Origin: Arthrobotrys musiformis
Lineage: Eukaryota > Ascomycota > Orbiliomycetes > Orbiliales > Orbiliaceae
Assembly (NCBI GenBank): GCA_036971715.1
Contig: JAVHJL010000008.1
Coordinates: forward strand, 1,612,001-1,676,000
DNA: 64,000 nt
Direction: 5' to 3'
The notes under the pieces are model-generated. The model was not told where the DNA came from. It did no database searches and saw only the letters and a program-made list of their open reading frames with translations. Shown piece after piece: positions 11,236-23,346 of the stretch; positions within the stretch are counted from its first letter, which is position 1; each line of letters opens with the position of its first letter. The position numbers and the translations under genes are program-made.

Positions 11236-12773
11236 ATGTCGTCCCTTCCAATCCCTTCCATAGACCGGCCCTTCGGTATTCACCTATGGCCAATCTTCTC
11301 CAAGTTTTTCGAATTCGTCGTAGGCTATCCGGCCGAAGAGTTCGAGTTCGTGCACGGCAAGACACCCGTCTCGACTCTTCCCCATGCCTTGGCGATCATC
11401 ACGGTCTACTACATCGTCATTTTCGGTGGTAAGGCCATCATGGCCGATAGGAAGGCTTTGCGATTGAACGCCCTCTTCCAGATTCACAATGTCTTCTTGA
11501 CTGTCCTCTCTGGCTCGCTCTTGGTTTTGGCAATGGAGCAGTTGATCCCAATCTTGCTTCGTAATGGATTGTTCTATGGTATCTGCAATATCAACTCGTA
11601 CACCCAGAAACTGGTTGTTATTTATTACGTAAGCGTTCCCCTTTTTTCCCCTTCCACGTTTTTGATGCTCTCTTCGAGCTCGCCTCTGTTTAGGCTGGGG
11701 ATCGCGAGGATGGTGATCATGATCGTGGTGATAATGATGCTAACGTGACGTGCTTGTCTTTTTGTAGTTGAACTATTTGACGAAATATGTAAGCGTTCTG
11801 CAACGGAGCTGCGTAGCTGCAGCTGCAGCTGCAGCTAACCATCGAAAAATCGAGGAGGATGGATGACTAACGGAATGATGCAGTTCGAGCTCCTTGATAC
11901 CGTCTTCCTCTTCTTGAAGAAGAAGCCATTGAGTAAGTGTCCTCGACGTTGACTGGTTGGGTGATTGTAATATATGATGGGGTTTTGTTGCTGACGGGGT
12001 GTGAAATAGCCTTCCTCCACACCTACCACCACGGTGCTACCGCGTTGTTGTGCTATACTCAGCTCGTTGGAACGACGTCTGTGGTAAGTTCCCACTCGAG
12101 TGGATTGATCTGAAAGGGTATCATGGAACAGTTTCGCTGACTCGGCCTGCTTCGTAGCAATGGGTTCCAATTACCATCAACTTGTTCGTCCACGTTGTCA
12201 TGTACTGGTACTACTTCCTCTCTGCCCGCGGCATCCGTGTTTGGTGGAAGGAATGGATCACCAGACTCCAGATTGCTCAGTTCATCATTGACCTTGGTAA
12301 GGAAGAAGACCCACTTTGTCGCGCTCGGCCCTTTCCGAAGCCACACCCGAGAACCAGGTGCTAATATATATTATGTGAATCATATAGTCTTCGTCTACTT
12401 CGCCTCTTACACCTACTTCACCTCGACCTACTTCAGGTGGATGCCCAGTGCAGGCGAGTGCGCTGGTGAGGAATTCGCTGCTTTGGCCGGCATGGGAATC
12501 TTGTCCTCCTACTTGGTTCTCTTCATCTCTTTCTACTTGGCTACCTACAAGAAGTCTGGAAAGCGAGCTGCTCGCAAGTCTATCTCGAACGGAACCATCA
12601 GCCTCGACCCTAAGTTCTCCGATGCTGCTTTGGACAACGTCGTCAAGACTCCCACCACTCTTAAGCCAAGCCAGAACGCCCTTTCTACCACCTACGACGG
12701 AGCTGGCAATGGAGAGCTCCGTGCCCGTGCTCCTAGCCCAGGTGGTCCAGTCACCCGTTCCAGGAAAGCTTAA
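11236..12773 (+). CDS. ELO-family very-long-chain fatty acid elongase (six exons, 353 aa)
   Basis: Exons are 11236-11628, 11768-11788, 11884-11932, 12010-12083, 12158-12296 and 12388-12773. Phases agree and give 353 residues. ELO proteins are the condensing 3-ketoacyl-CoA synthases of the ER fatty-acid elongation cycle, feeding sphingolipid synthesis. The catalytic histidine box HTYHH is at residues 158-162, preceded by the conserved FELLDTVFLFLKKKPL. Several hydrophobic membrane segments and the conserved MYWYYFLSARG segment follow. The last 70 residues are a basic Ser/Pro-rich cytosolic tail ending in SRKA, without a clear KKxx ER signal. Exon 2 is a 21-nt microexon encoding LNYLTKY, and intron 2 contains an (AGCTGC)n repeat next to its branch site. 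It is closest in style to yeast Elo2/Elo3; which one cannot be decided here. Confidence 0.92.
11815..11836. repeat. (AGCTGC)n repeat inside elongase intron 2
   Basis: Three copies of AGCTGC plus AGCT run directly into the likely branch site GCTAAC (11834-11839). The repeat is largely palindromic (CAGCTG) and lies within the 95-nt intron 11789-11883. Confidence 0.8.
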
Positions 12774-13722
12774 ATCAATCTCGAGATGGCGCAGGAAACT
12801 GCCGTTCATCTTGGATTGAGCTTTGCCAGGTGACTAAAAAAACATAATAACAAACACGTTCTATCTGCTAGCAGGTGGAACCGTACGTCAATTCGGTATC
12901 TCATACCATACACCGTCTAAACTCTTCATTTCTTGTCAATACTGTATTACAAGACAACGCTTCATCAACGGTGGCTGCAAGTGGGGAAAATACAAGCCAT
13001 CGAGGGCAAGAAAACACTCATACCCTTTAATCCTAAGTTCACTTCTCGGTCTTCTCTTTTTTTCTCGACTTTTTCAGTTTTTCTCTCTTTTTTTTTTTCC
13101 ATCCAAAGAAAAAAACGCGACACCGGGTCGGCCTAAGCAATAAATTATTGGCCTACACCCTTTTTTAAAACCTCCTTCCTGTATCTACTTTTTACAAACC
13201 CCTTTTTGTTTCTTCTTTTTTCTTCTTTCACCCTTCTCTGCTTTTTCGGTTATGTGCTCTTTCTTTTTTCTCTTCCTTTTCCCTTTTGATCAATATCCTT
13301 TTTAACTCATGAATACGTGGGGTGTGGATGGGTTTCTTACTGTGTGGGTGGGTGGGGATGAACAAAATACAAAAAAACACGGCATTGGGATAGGAAACAT
13401 TATGGGGGATTGTGCCTATGACTATTAGGAGAAAATCAATGATAATGCTAATTTTTATTAAAATATTTTGTTTTATAAATTTATACGTAGGACCTTCTGG
13501 CTCTATTGATATATTACGTGTGGGTCTATATGATCGTGATGGTATTGTGCGATTGGTGTATATTTATACTATGGACGATTATAACTGAGTATTAATGTTT
13601 GTATTCGTCTTATGGTATTGTTATTTATTAAACTACAAGACGTATCCTTATGCCTTCCCACCCAAATACCTCCAGATCTCCAATTCAACTGCAAGACCTA
13701 AAATAGTGGTGTAAGGGGTGGT
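12774..13722. other. Convergent intergenic region between elongase and GST genes
   Basis: This holds the 3' ends of both genes: T-rich tracts at 13050-13290 and A/T-rich DNA at 13440-13640. No gene is supported. Confidence 0.5.
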
Positions 13723-14542
13723 TTAAACCTTAGGCTTGAAAGTTCCATCCTTAAACTGCTGCAACTTCTTCTTAGACCCCTCGATGAAAGTAGGCTCATC
13801 CCAGTCCTTCAGCAGGCTCTCGTTCTTCAGCACCTCCGTTGCCCATTTTCCGAAGTTGGGGAGGGCGAGGAGGCGGGATTTGAATGTTGGCGGTAGGATG
13901 CCGTTGGACGACTGCGCGAAGTTGCGGAGGATGAAGGGTGCTATTGCTATCTATTTAATTTATTAGTATATTTATCATAATTGATAGAGAAAAGGGGGGG
14001 ATTACCTCGGCGAGAGTAAATTTATCCCTACCACCGAGGAAAGGACCGTCGCCGTCGCCGTCTACCTTGGCGAGTAGGGGTTCGATTTCATTCTCCACTG
14101 CGGCGACGGCGGCGTCCACAGCTTCATTCGCGGCTTCTTCGGTGCCCACGGAGGCGAGGAGGGCTTTTACCCATAGACTACCGACTTTATTACCCCATGT
14201 ATCTACCACGAATAAAATCCTTGCGCGGGCGGCGGCGGATTCGACAGAGCCCGGTGCGGGGATTAGGTGGTTTGGGAAGAGGTCGGCGAGGAAGTGGACG
14301 ATTATTAGGCTTTCGTTTATGATTACTGGGTTATTTGAGTTGATTGCGGGGGAGGTGAAGGTGAGGGCTGGGACTGTGCCCCGGGGATTTATTTTTAGGT
14401 AGTAGTCTGGACGGGGGGTGTTTAGGTCTATGAAGTGCGGGGTGAAGGGGAGGGAGAGTTCGTGGAGGGTGGTTAGGGTGCGGTGGACGTAGGGGCAGGC
14501 CGGGTTGGAGTAGAGGGTTATGGAGATGTCGGGGGCGGACAT
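13723..14542 (-). CDS. Omega-type glutathione S-transferase, 254 aa
   Basis: Two exons, 14542-14006 and 13950-13723, with a 55-nt intron that has a TACTAAT branch site, give 254 residues. It is a cytosolic glutathione transferase, probably with thioltransferase or dehydroascorbate-reductase-like activity. The N-terminal thioredoxin fold carries a CPYVHR motif with Cys16, the catalytic cysteine type of omega-class enzymes. The glutathione-binding INPRGTVPAL loop (residues 51-60, cis-Pro58) and the ES pair at 77-78 follow. The helical C-terminal domain contains FTLAEIAIAPFILR, assembled exactly across the intron. Assignment to the family is firm; class and substrate are inferred from Cys16. Confidence 0.88.
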
Positions 14543-16107
14543 TGTGTTGGGATTGTTGGATTTTGGGGGTTATTAATATTGGTGGATTGGAGGCTGTTCT
14601 GGTGTCGAGACTGGATTGAAGGGAGGGAGGCAATTGGTTATGGATTATTGGGATGGATTGGGGATTGGGGAGGGGAGTTTATATAGACGTTTTTGATCGA
14701 GGTTCTGTGGGAGAGGGGTTGGATACCCCGTAGCTATCGCATGATACAATTCCTGCATGGTCCAACGCCATATGCGCTACCCGCTAGAGCTATGAACGTC
14801 TGTCTACGCTCCACATCTCGGCTTCTGCGACCCCAAATCCCGAGAAACTGGTCAACGTTATCGAAGAAGGGTAATGAAACGGGGCCGCGCAAGTTTTGTA
14901 AGCAATCCGCAGGAGTTGATTTGTAAGAAAAGTGATAGTATACCGTAGAATAAGTACGCAACTTGCCTTTTTTAAAACTGGCGCTGGAGTTTGGGGTAGT
15001 TTTTACGGCTGTCGGGTTTGTTTCTGGTATTTTTCGCGGTTCGGAACCAAATTATTCCCCGGCTCCGAACCGAGATTTAACATTTGGGATATCTGTGCGT
15101 GAGGGATTACAAAGCATCCCGCTTTGAATGCCACTTTTTGCTTTTATTTGAAGGGGGGGTGTATCCACTCGAACCCGTTCCTGGCATGGGATTGTTGGGA
15201 TTGAGGGCTGGTGATAACGTTAGTTGGGTATTGTGGAGGCGTGCATATGCATTGGAAGCGTGACCGTGTGGTTTCTTGATAAAGTACTTAGTCGGCCGGG
15301 TTTGTTTGGTAAACAGTCGGCCGATACTATAAAGCTACAATAGTTCTCTACATGTACCTATATCGATGGATTACGTATTACTCTTGAGTGGATCGATTAC
15401 CATTATCAACATTTGCGTCTGGTTGTCGTACATTAGCTATATCTTTAGCCGAAAAAAACAAACGCGGATGCATGGAATCAAGAACGAAAGTCCGGCTAGG
15501 TTTTACGCAGAACGAAAGACGATGATGAACAGTGGCTAATGAAAAGGGAAGATATTCCGATTTGGTTTCTTTTTGATACACCCATGTGAACGCCTTGAAA
15601 AAAATAGTTAAAAGGAACTAAGAGTAAATGTAATCAACGATAAAAAGGAAAGTAGAAATCGGACCCAGGATTTAAACTTGTACTTTGGAAACGGAAATGA
15701 AGAGGAACCAGATGCCGGACTCGCTGTCCTCGGTTGTCGGTGATGTGGACCGTAAACACTGGCTTCGCTTTTACGAAGAGGTGTTCGGGTGATGTTCATT
15801 CGACGGTGAGAATGGTACATCCTTTGCGGCATAAATGAAATGAAAATGAAGTGGAAATGAAAATGAAAATGAAAATGAAAATGAAAATGAAAATAAACCC
15901 CTTAAACAAAATGAGAATTGGAATGAAAAAAATGAAAGGACCCGCTATCATCGAAGAAGAATGTTGAAAGAAACGCGTGTCGGTAGGTAGGATATATCGT
16001 GAAAAGAACTCGGGACTCATACGATAAAAGATATTGAGATGGTAATTTACTCGGCGGGTTGCTTGGGTATAGCCGAAAACGCCAGGTATATATCATCAAT
16101 CAATCCT
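14543..16107. other. Intergenic region between GST and F-box genes
   Basis: Includes the GST promoter (minus strand) and the 3' side of the F-box gene. A hexanucleotide repeat lies at 15859-15894. No coding sequence is supported. Confidence 0.5.
15859..15894. repeat. (GAAAAT)6 hexanucleotide repeat
   Basis: Six perfect tandem copies of GAAAAT, with imperfect copies just before, lie about 215 bases past the stop codon of the minus-strand F-box gene. Confidence 0.9.
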
Positions 16108-17808
16108 CTATCTCCAGAGATCCATTCTGCTCTTTCGACTATCCCGTCGTTCTCGCCAGGAGAGACGCTTCTCATCATTTGGATTTGGTAGACCCAGAAA
16201 TCGCGGGGATTGTGGACCACCCGCACCCGCAGCTGCAAGAAGGGCGCTAAACTCGTCGACCTCCTCGCCGGCTCCTTGATCCGTCAAGGTGAACGTCGAC
16301 CAGACTAGTCCGTTCCAGCCTTTGGCGTGAATGGTCAGTTTCTCGAGTCGTTGAAGGATCTCGAAGTCCTTGCCATAAGTCTGCATGGTCTCTGTGGCAC
16401 GTTTCAGCATCTTCCCAAAGTTCTCGTCGCGCACATGAAGCCTTCTGAGGTTGGGGAGACCGCCAAGACGCAGGCTTTCACAAAGGTATTCATAATAACT
16501 TGTGGCGGGGCTTGCGAGAGTTTTTGACTGCTGGGCAGGTCGGATTTCATACGATAGCTCCTTTAGGGTGGAGCTTTGCAGTGGTGGGTGGGGTGGTTGC
16601 TCGTAGGCGGGGAATATCCGTGTGACTGGAGCATTGATGCGTAGGGTCTTCAGGTACGGGAGCTTCTGAAGAATTTGATAGATGAGGTGGGGTGGAAAAT
16701 CGATTTCCTTCAGTGTGAGGTGCTCTAATGTCTGCTGGACGGCTGGCGAGGAGATATAGGCGATAATTGAGTCGTATGTGATCTTCTCGCATTTCGAGAT
16801 GGTAAGTGAGTTGAGAGGTGGGAGTAGCGACCTCTTCCCGGCCACGCCGGGGGACAAGAAACGACCAGTAACCCATGGTAGCTCTTGGATACCAAGCGAG
16901 GTGAGCTTTGGGAGGGTGGCCAAAATTCCGGCGATTTGGTCTTCTTCAACATTCAATTTCCAGAGTTCGACAAACTCGAGATTCGTCCATGGCCTATCGA
17001 TCGAGAGACCCAGGAAACCGTTTTCGGACCCTTCTGTCCAACGCATGCGTCGCAAGTCCGGGCACTTCTGATACATGATAGCCTTCAATGCTTGACAAGC
17101 TGGGTCGTCTTTGTAGAACCCGTCTGGCAAGTCCATCCATCGAAGGTTGGACAGTGGGACGTTGACCAGCGAGGTCAGGACATTTTTACAGGACTCTCGA
17201 GTCATGTACTGCAGGCGAATGAAGAGCGTGTAGTTAGCCAAGTCGTCATTCAACCTAAAAGTACGGATCAGGAGGTCCATCCTTTCGGCAGCCGTGTCGA
17301 TGGTGTCAGGATCTGTATAGATGACTCTCGAGCGACGTTTGCGAAGCTCGTCAAGCTGCTCCTCTCGACCACAGTAGTGAACCCGTTCTAATTGAATGTT
17401 TTTGTAAAGGAGCGACTGAGCAACTCGAGACCATTTCAAGCATACTAAAGCCAAATGAGCCAAGTCACGAGTGTCGCATAGTGAGCAGCCGTTGACGTAG
17501 TGAAGGATCTCTTCGTCGGAGTAGAGCGATTCGTTGGCAACATGCGGAGCGACAAATGTGAAGATTTTAGCCAAGATCTCATTAGGAAGCTTAGCTGCAG
17601 ACGATGGCTTGATCCTACGCGGAACATCTGGCATGGGAGGGGCGTCTTGGAATTTGTGTTTGTATGTTTGTCGGAAGTCAGGAACACTGTGGTTTCCATA
17701 CATGCCAAACTTCTTTCCCGCTTTGGCTGGTTTATCGAAGTATTGGTCGTCAGCAGTTACGGTTGATTTTGACTTCGACTTGCCGAAGAGCTTCATGAAC
17801 TTCTTCAT
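16108..17808 (-). CDS. F-box protein with leucine-rich repeats, 566 aa
   Basis: A single uninterrupted frame of 566 residues. F-box proteins recruit substrates to SCF ubiquitin ligases through Skp1. The F-box starts near residue 70 (AAKLPNEILAKIFTFVAP) and continues after an acidic insert with CDTRDLAHLALVCLKWSRVAQ. The rest has irregular leucine-rich repeats (LTSLGIQELPW, LNSLTISKCEKI, LEHLTLKEIDFP, LKTLRINAPV). The N-terminus is a basic Lys/Ser stretch before the F-box, and the C-terminus is rich in Arg, Lys and Asp. The start ATG at 17808 has two nearby in-frame Met codons (MKKFMKLFG); I chose the first. The substrate is unknown. Confidence 0.88.
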   Translation of the reverse strand: MKKFMKLFGKSKSKSTVTADDQYFDKPAKAGKKFGMYGNHSVPDFRQTYKHKFQDAPPMPDVPRRIKPSSAAKLPNEILAKIFTFVAPHVANESLYSDEEILHYVNGCSLCDTRDLAHLALVCLKWSRVAQSLLYKNIQLERVHYCGREEQLDELRKRRSRVIYTDPDTIDTAAERMDLLIRTFRLNDDLANYTLFIRLQYMTRESCKNVLTSLVNVPLSNLRWMDLPDGFYKDDPACQALKAIMYQKCPDLRRMRWTEGSENGFLGLSIDRPWTNLEFVELWKLNVEEDQIAGILATLPKLTSLGIQELPWVTGRFLSPGVAGKRSLLPPLNSLTISKCEKITYDSIIAYISSPAVQQTLEHLTLKEIDFPPHLIYQILQKLPYLKTLRINAPVTRIFPAYEQPPHPPLQSSTLKELSYEIRPAQQSKTLASPATSYYEYLCESLRLGGLPNLRRLHVRDENFGKMLKRATETMQTYGKDFEILQRLEKLTIHAKGWNGLVWSTFTLTDQGAGEEVDEFSALLAAAGAGGPQSPRFLGLPNPNDEKRLSWRERRDSRKSRMDLWR

Positions 17809-17893
17809 GGCGATTGAGGTTGCCGGAACGGTCCGTCCGGCAGCGGATGAAGATTAAGGATGGTGGAGAAAGTGACGTGGGGATGAGGGCGGT

Positions 17894-17920
17894 GTTGGTG
17901 ATGTTGGTGATGTTGGTGAT
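17894..17920. repeat. (GTTGGTGAT)3 repeat in F-box gene leader
   Basis: Three perfect copies of a nine-base unit lie 86-112 bases upstream of the F-box ATG (on the minus strand, ATCACCAAC repeats). Confidence 0.85.
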
Positions 17921-20678
17921 GATGGCGATGAGATGAGGTGGAGGAGGGAGAAGAGAAGGGGGGAGTGATACAACGTTCCTTCAAATGCGAATTCGGCGAA
18001 ATGGCCCCCTTGTAATTTGATCGTGAACAACGTCTCTCGTGAATTACAGTTGACAGCCTGCCTCCCCGAGGTTGTATTTGGAATCCCAAAGCTGGAAAGG
18101 CTCCAATTCCTCCGGATCCAAATGCAATTGAGGTCGTTCTTGTGATGCGATCGATCGATATGATATCTTCCAGCCTTCGAACTTCAGCTTTCTTTTGCGC
18201 TCGTTCTGACCCCCCGGTTGGTTATCCCAAAGCAGCAGCACAACTCAATGCAACCAACCACTTCGTCCGAGATCCAAAAATACGCGCCGTCAATGCTTTT
18301 TTGCAAGGGAAGTCGAGAAAAGGGATCCCAAGAAAAACAAGAAATGAAGAAAACTTCGAGAACTCGCGAAGGGGGGAGGGGGATTTATCGGGAGGGCTCG
18401 TATTGCTGCTTATCAGGCTGATGCTGGCCTGCAGTGCACCGGTCCTGTATTGATTGTCCTGTGGTAATATTGACCTGTCCTGGCCTGGCCTGTGAGAAAA
18501 GGAAGAGCGGGCGACCCGTGGAATGCCGTTCTACCCACAACACGCTAACCGTTTTCTCACGACTGTTTAATTTCGCTCTCTTGCTGACCAGGATCCTATT
18601 CCTTCAGCTTCAGCTGAACGAATTGTGTGCGTGCGTGTGTGGGCGTGTGGATGTATAGGTAGGTATGTCTACACGGAGAGGTATCTCGAATATATATAGT
18701 TTATCGATGCGGGGGGGGGGGCCCTTTTTCTTTCAAAAAAAGGCTACTCGCTGACTTGAGACTGCGGCGAACAGGGCATACAATTAGCACGAAGAATGTC
18801 TGAAATCTCTGGGCATTTCTGTCGCCTGCCATGGGGTTTTAAGTGGATTTCTGTCAGTCTAGATTGTCTGTGTGCAATCTGGAGGTACCGAGCAAAGGTA
18901 CTAGTACCTCATGACAAATGACGCTATCCAACTGCAACAGGAATGTGGGAGGACTTTCATGCAAACTCAAAATTCAAGGAGATCGAGCTGGTGGTGGGCA
19001 TGCTTACTATTGAACTAGTGGTAGGTATTACTGAGGTGGTTGATCAGGGTCCAAGCGATATGTCGGGCGTGTGCATGTGGCTGCTGACTGTGGCGATAGG
19101 TATGGATCTGATATCCTCGAGGTATGAAGTATGTGCTCAGAAGAGACGAAAGAAAAGAATCCTTCGAGGGAAGAAGATTAAAAAGAATAACAATGAGAAG
19201 AAGAAGGGAGGCGCTGCTTTTAAAAGAAGTAGAAGAAGAAGATCTAAGAATGTCAGACCAGCTTAGACTTTATTTGACTCGACTTTGGCTCGAATTGAAT
19301 ATCTCCATGCACAATGATGGATGCAAATGGAGGGGACGAGGCCACTGCTAAATATATTTCCGGAGAGGCCAACCAACCAGCCAACCAAACCAAACTAACT
19401 GACGCTTCCTCGACCAGGTTCGATGCAGACTTGTGCCCATACATTCTAACTCAGAGAGGTACTTATAGCGGTGTCTGATTGGCGGCGGCGCTTTGAAACG
19501 AGCCAACTTTCCTGTACCAGTCACCTGTCACAATCGCCAATGCTTCTGACAGGCAACAGCTTACGAGTGGAAGACACAGAGACCACAGCTTGCACAGAGG
19601 GGGCGATGCGACAAGAGGAGCGAGACGAACTAGCTAACGGGCGTTTCACATCCTTCTCTCACCCCCAGACGATTCGGCTATCAACCCGCAGCTATCTGAC
19701 TCGTGTAGGGCCTGTCAGGCTTGGTATTTTCTAAAGATCTCCTCTTTATTGGTCACCAGGGGATTAATACTCTGTCGATGCCATTACTCGTCTACACCCT
19801 TGGACTAGGGATGGATGCATACGCCCCGGTCGCGGTCTTGGAAGCGGCTCGTTATTTTACCTCGCTTTTTTTTCTCTTTCTTTCGATTCTTTATCCCTCT
19901 TTCGAACGAACGTGCGTCGCAAAAAATCTGCATGTCGACATGGAGTACATGCAGATACAAAAAAGTGGAGACTGTTGATGTAAGCCGTATTTCTCTCTCT
20001 CTATGATTTCAGGCAGAAAAGAAAAGAAAAAAAGGGAAAAGACTTTTTAAACGCTCAATCTTGTCTTTTCTCTTGGGAGCGGTATGTATATGTATGTATG
20101 TACGACAAGGGCTCTTCGGCTTTTTTCGATTCCTTTTCCCTGGTGGAAAATTGCCAATGCGCACCGTTTTTTTCGGTTCGTCTACGACTGGAGCCAGGCT
20201 TTCTGTGCGCACGGACGGTGGTTACGTTTTTTTTTTGTGGAAAAGTCTGGACTTTGGGGATTATCTAAGCTGGTAGATTACTTCATTGCAGTCCGGTTGC
20301 GAACATTGGACTAGGGTGTGGATGTCGACTTCGAGGCTAGGGTGCACTGCGTCAGGGGAGGTGTCGTCTACACCGACGTATGGTAAGACACTTGGAAGGT
20401 ACCGGGGAAATATATTAAGGTGGCGAAAAAAGGTCTGGTTTTTTTAGGGTCGCTGGGGTGGGGAGTTGTGGTGAGGAGGGTCCTCGAGTCAGGGTTTCGG
20501 AATTGAAGGGCCTTTGGGCCTCGATGGATAGGGTTTTTTTTATGATTTGCGTATTTGGGGGGAGAATTAGAAGTATGTCTATTACGCATAGCGTCGACGG
20601 TTAGCTAGGAGTGGTGGATAGATGGAAATTTTGGGGTTTCCTTTGATATCCCGGGTGGGCTGGGTACGAGACGATTTG

Positions 20679-20715
20679 ATATCGTGATGCATGCATATGC
20701 ATGATGCATCGATAT
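20679..20715. repeat. Imperfect palindrome built of ATGCAT units
   Basis: GATATCG on the left is mirrored by CGATAT on the right, with nested ATGCAT palindromes between. Symmetry is imperfect by a few bases. It could be a cruciform-forming element or a chance AT-rich palindrome. Confidence 0.55.
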
Positions 20716-21430
20716 TTACGATGTTGGAAGATTTGGCGACATACTTATTATCGACTGGTCTTTTTTGAACCTCTGTGACGGCTGGCTACGAGATCAGGGT
20801 ATGTGTGTATATTCTATATTGCTAGTCTAGAGTCTTAGGCGATCTCAAATTTATATCTTCTACTTGGTTGGTATCTCATAGCCAATCTGGTGGGGGGTTT
20901 ACGTTTGGCGGGGTTTAGGGGATTCTCAAGCCCAGTTTAACGTTTGGGCCGGGCGCCGGCTTATAGCTGGCAACTTAGAGCTACAGAGCTACAGAGCTAG
21001 AGCTATAGATATAGGGCTAGAGGCACCGCGCACCGGTTTAAAGCTCCTGGACCTGCTCGCTAAGGTAAGCACCTATCCTAAATTTCTCCAATTCGGTCGT
21101 ATATAGGGACCTGGGAATGATATATATGTGTAAGCCGATTGTGATTCGACGGGGCGGTATCGTAGAACATGCAACCAACGTCTAGTTGCTACTTAGTTAA
21201 GTAAGTGAATACCCGGGTCCCCTCCTCGAGTACTTGGTGCTCAGTGCAGTGGATACAAGGTAGCTCGTTTATCTGTCGATATATATCCTGGGGCTAGTCT
21301 CTCCCGGACCTATGGACTCGGGGCAGTCTATAGTATTACTAGACTTCTAGAAGGCTGGCACAAAGTCCAGCCCCGCCGCGCTCACATGCACGTGTAAAGA
21401 TGATAGAGGGACGGTCATGCAGATTCTATA

Positions 21431-21477
21431 TATACCTAGGTATGTACCTATATACCTAGGTAGATATTAGCCTAGGC
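21431..21477. repeat. Cluster of CCTAGG palindromes
   Basis: Two identical copies of the 12-mer TATACCTAGGTA start at 21431 and 21451, each containing the perfect palindrome TACCTAGGTA. A third palindrome, GCCTAGGC, is at 21470-21477. Three such sites within 50 bases may be a binding site array. Confidence 0.7.
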
Positions 21478-23311
21478 TACTCAACCCTCGAGACTGTATA
21501 CATAGACTATAGTACTACTCAAGTAATAACTAAATATACGTCCACAGAATTTCCATATATACAATGCATGATGCATTCCGAGGTGTATCAAATTAATCGA
21601 TTCCCAGAGATTATATTACGGACCATTTCTTGATAGCCCGAGATCAATGCAATATCACACATATATATAATCCACAAACTAGCCTAGCTAGACGTCTTGA
21701 TGCTGAGCTGCGAAGTACGTACTGGTTCCCAACTGACCAGAACGCTTTATAAAATTTACGGCTTTAAAGCTTTACTGTATACCACTGGATCCAGCTGGAT
21801 AGTCTTGTACCACTGAACCATCTTAGCGACGTGTATTAATAGCTAAATCAACGAGATTATTATTATCCATACCGATGATATATCAATGTGTGCCGTTACG
21901 ATACGTAAGTATATCCATTAAATGCTTACTTGAGGCTTTGCTTTAGGTGTCGATATATATGGTATAAGTACATCAATATCCCTCGTTCTCGCTATAAAGT
22001 ATATAAGATATTGTATGGCGTCAACCGGCGGTCCCACACCAACCCTGCGACTCTGCGACTGCGACTGCGGCGGTGGCCTGTCAGCTAGCCATAGTTAAAA
22101 CAGATATTCGGACTGACTAAACCTCGCTTCGAATCTGATTTTTTTTGACAGTCCGGGGTAGCAAACCCCGTCCTTATATTATGTCGAACAGGTCATAGTC
22201 ACGTGAGTCTATATATATGGTCCGCGGAAACCTTCGAGATGTACTATGCGCATGTAGATTCGTGGGGTGGTAGAATATGTTCGAATACACCGCCCCAAGG
22301 CTCTAGTCGCTCGGCCCGAACTGCTATGATCTGGTAGACTGCATTGGCATGAGGGGTATACGTATACTATAGTACAGTGTCGGGTATCCGGTGTCGGATA
22401 GAGCTCGAGCTCGAGTCCTCTGTTCGAATTCGACCGAGCTCTGAATACCATCCGGACATCAATATACCATATCGAACTAAGCAGTGCTCAGCGGTTTATT
22501 GTGTATGCACAGACCTGCCGGAATCCGCTCCGTTTGGCAGGAATCAAACCTCAAAAACTTCAAACCCTTTCGACAGGCCAGGCCGATTGGTCGACGTTCC
22601 CAGTTTTTTGTGCGACGCTTCGAGGAGAAATCTGTTTGGCTGAAATCTCTTTCCTGATCTTTTTTTTTTTTTTTTCTGTTCTGTCTTGCCGACAGACTTC
22701 TCCACACAAGTTTGTCTTAGTCGAATAAGCTGCCAGCGAAAAAAAGCAGCCGAACTAAAACAGTCGGTGTTTTTTTTTTTTTTTTGTTCTGGTAGCTTCA
22801 CTTCGTCTTCGTCTTCGTCTCGACCTCATCTTCATCTTCACCTTCACTTTCACCTCCACCAATCTCCCCCCTTCTCCTTCTCCTTATCATCATCATCGTC
22901 ATCGCCACCATCATCATCACCACCGCCGTCATAGTCATCTCCATCATCACCTTGTAACATAATCCTTCTCCGTCGCCATCGTTGCTTCATCGTCTTTGGT
23001 TTTTTGTACGGTTTCGTTCTCATTTCCATCTTGGACGTCTGGCATTTCATTTCTTACGACTGGAACGACTCCCATTTCTCTTGCATCTGTGCATCAAACG
23101 GTACTGCTTAACTGGTAAGTCCCAGCTCCCAAGTCCCGCTTCTGTCCAATGCCTCTCCTATGGGACTCGCCCACGCCCATGAAGCCTTCCCATTGGCTGC
23201 TTCGTGATGCCTCGTCCCTTTCGTTCCCATCCATCCACCCACCCTGCATCATCTCTGTGGCACCTGGCAGACGACATTTGACAGGCCCGGCCATCTGCTG
23301 CACAAGCTTTT

Positions 23312-23346
23312 CCTGACCTGACCTGACCCTACCTTACCTTACCTTA
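23312..23346. repeat. CCTGA / CCTTA tandem pentanucleotide repeat
   Basis: Seven consecutive five-base units: three CCTGA, one CCCTA, three CCTTA. Non-coding and C/T-rich. Confidence 0.85.
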
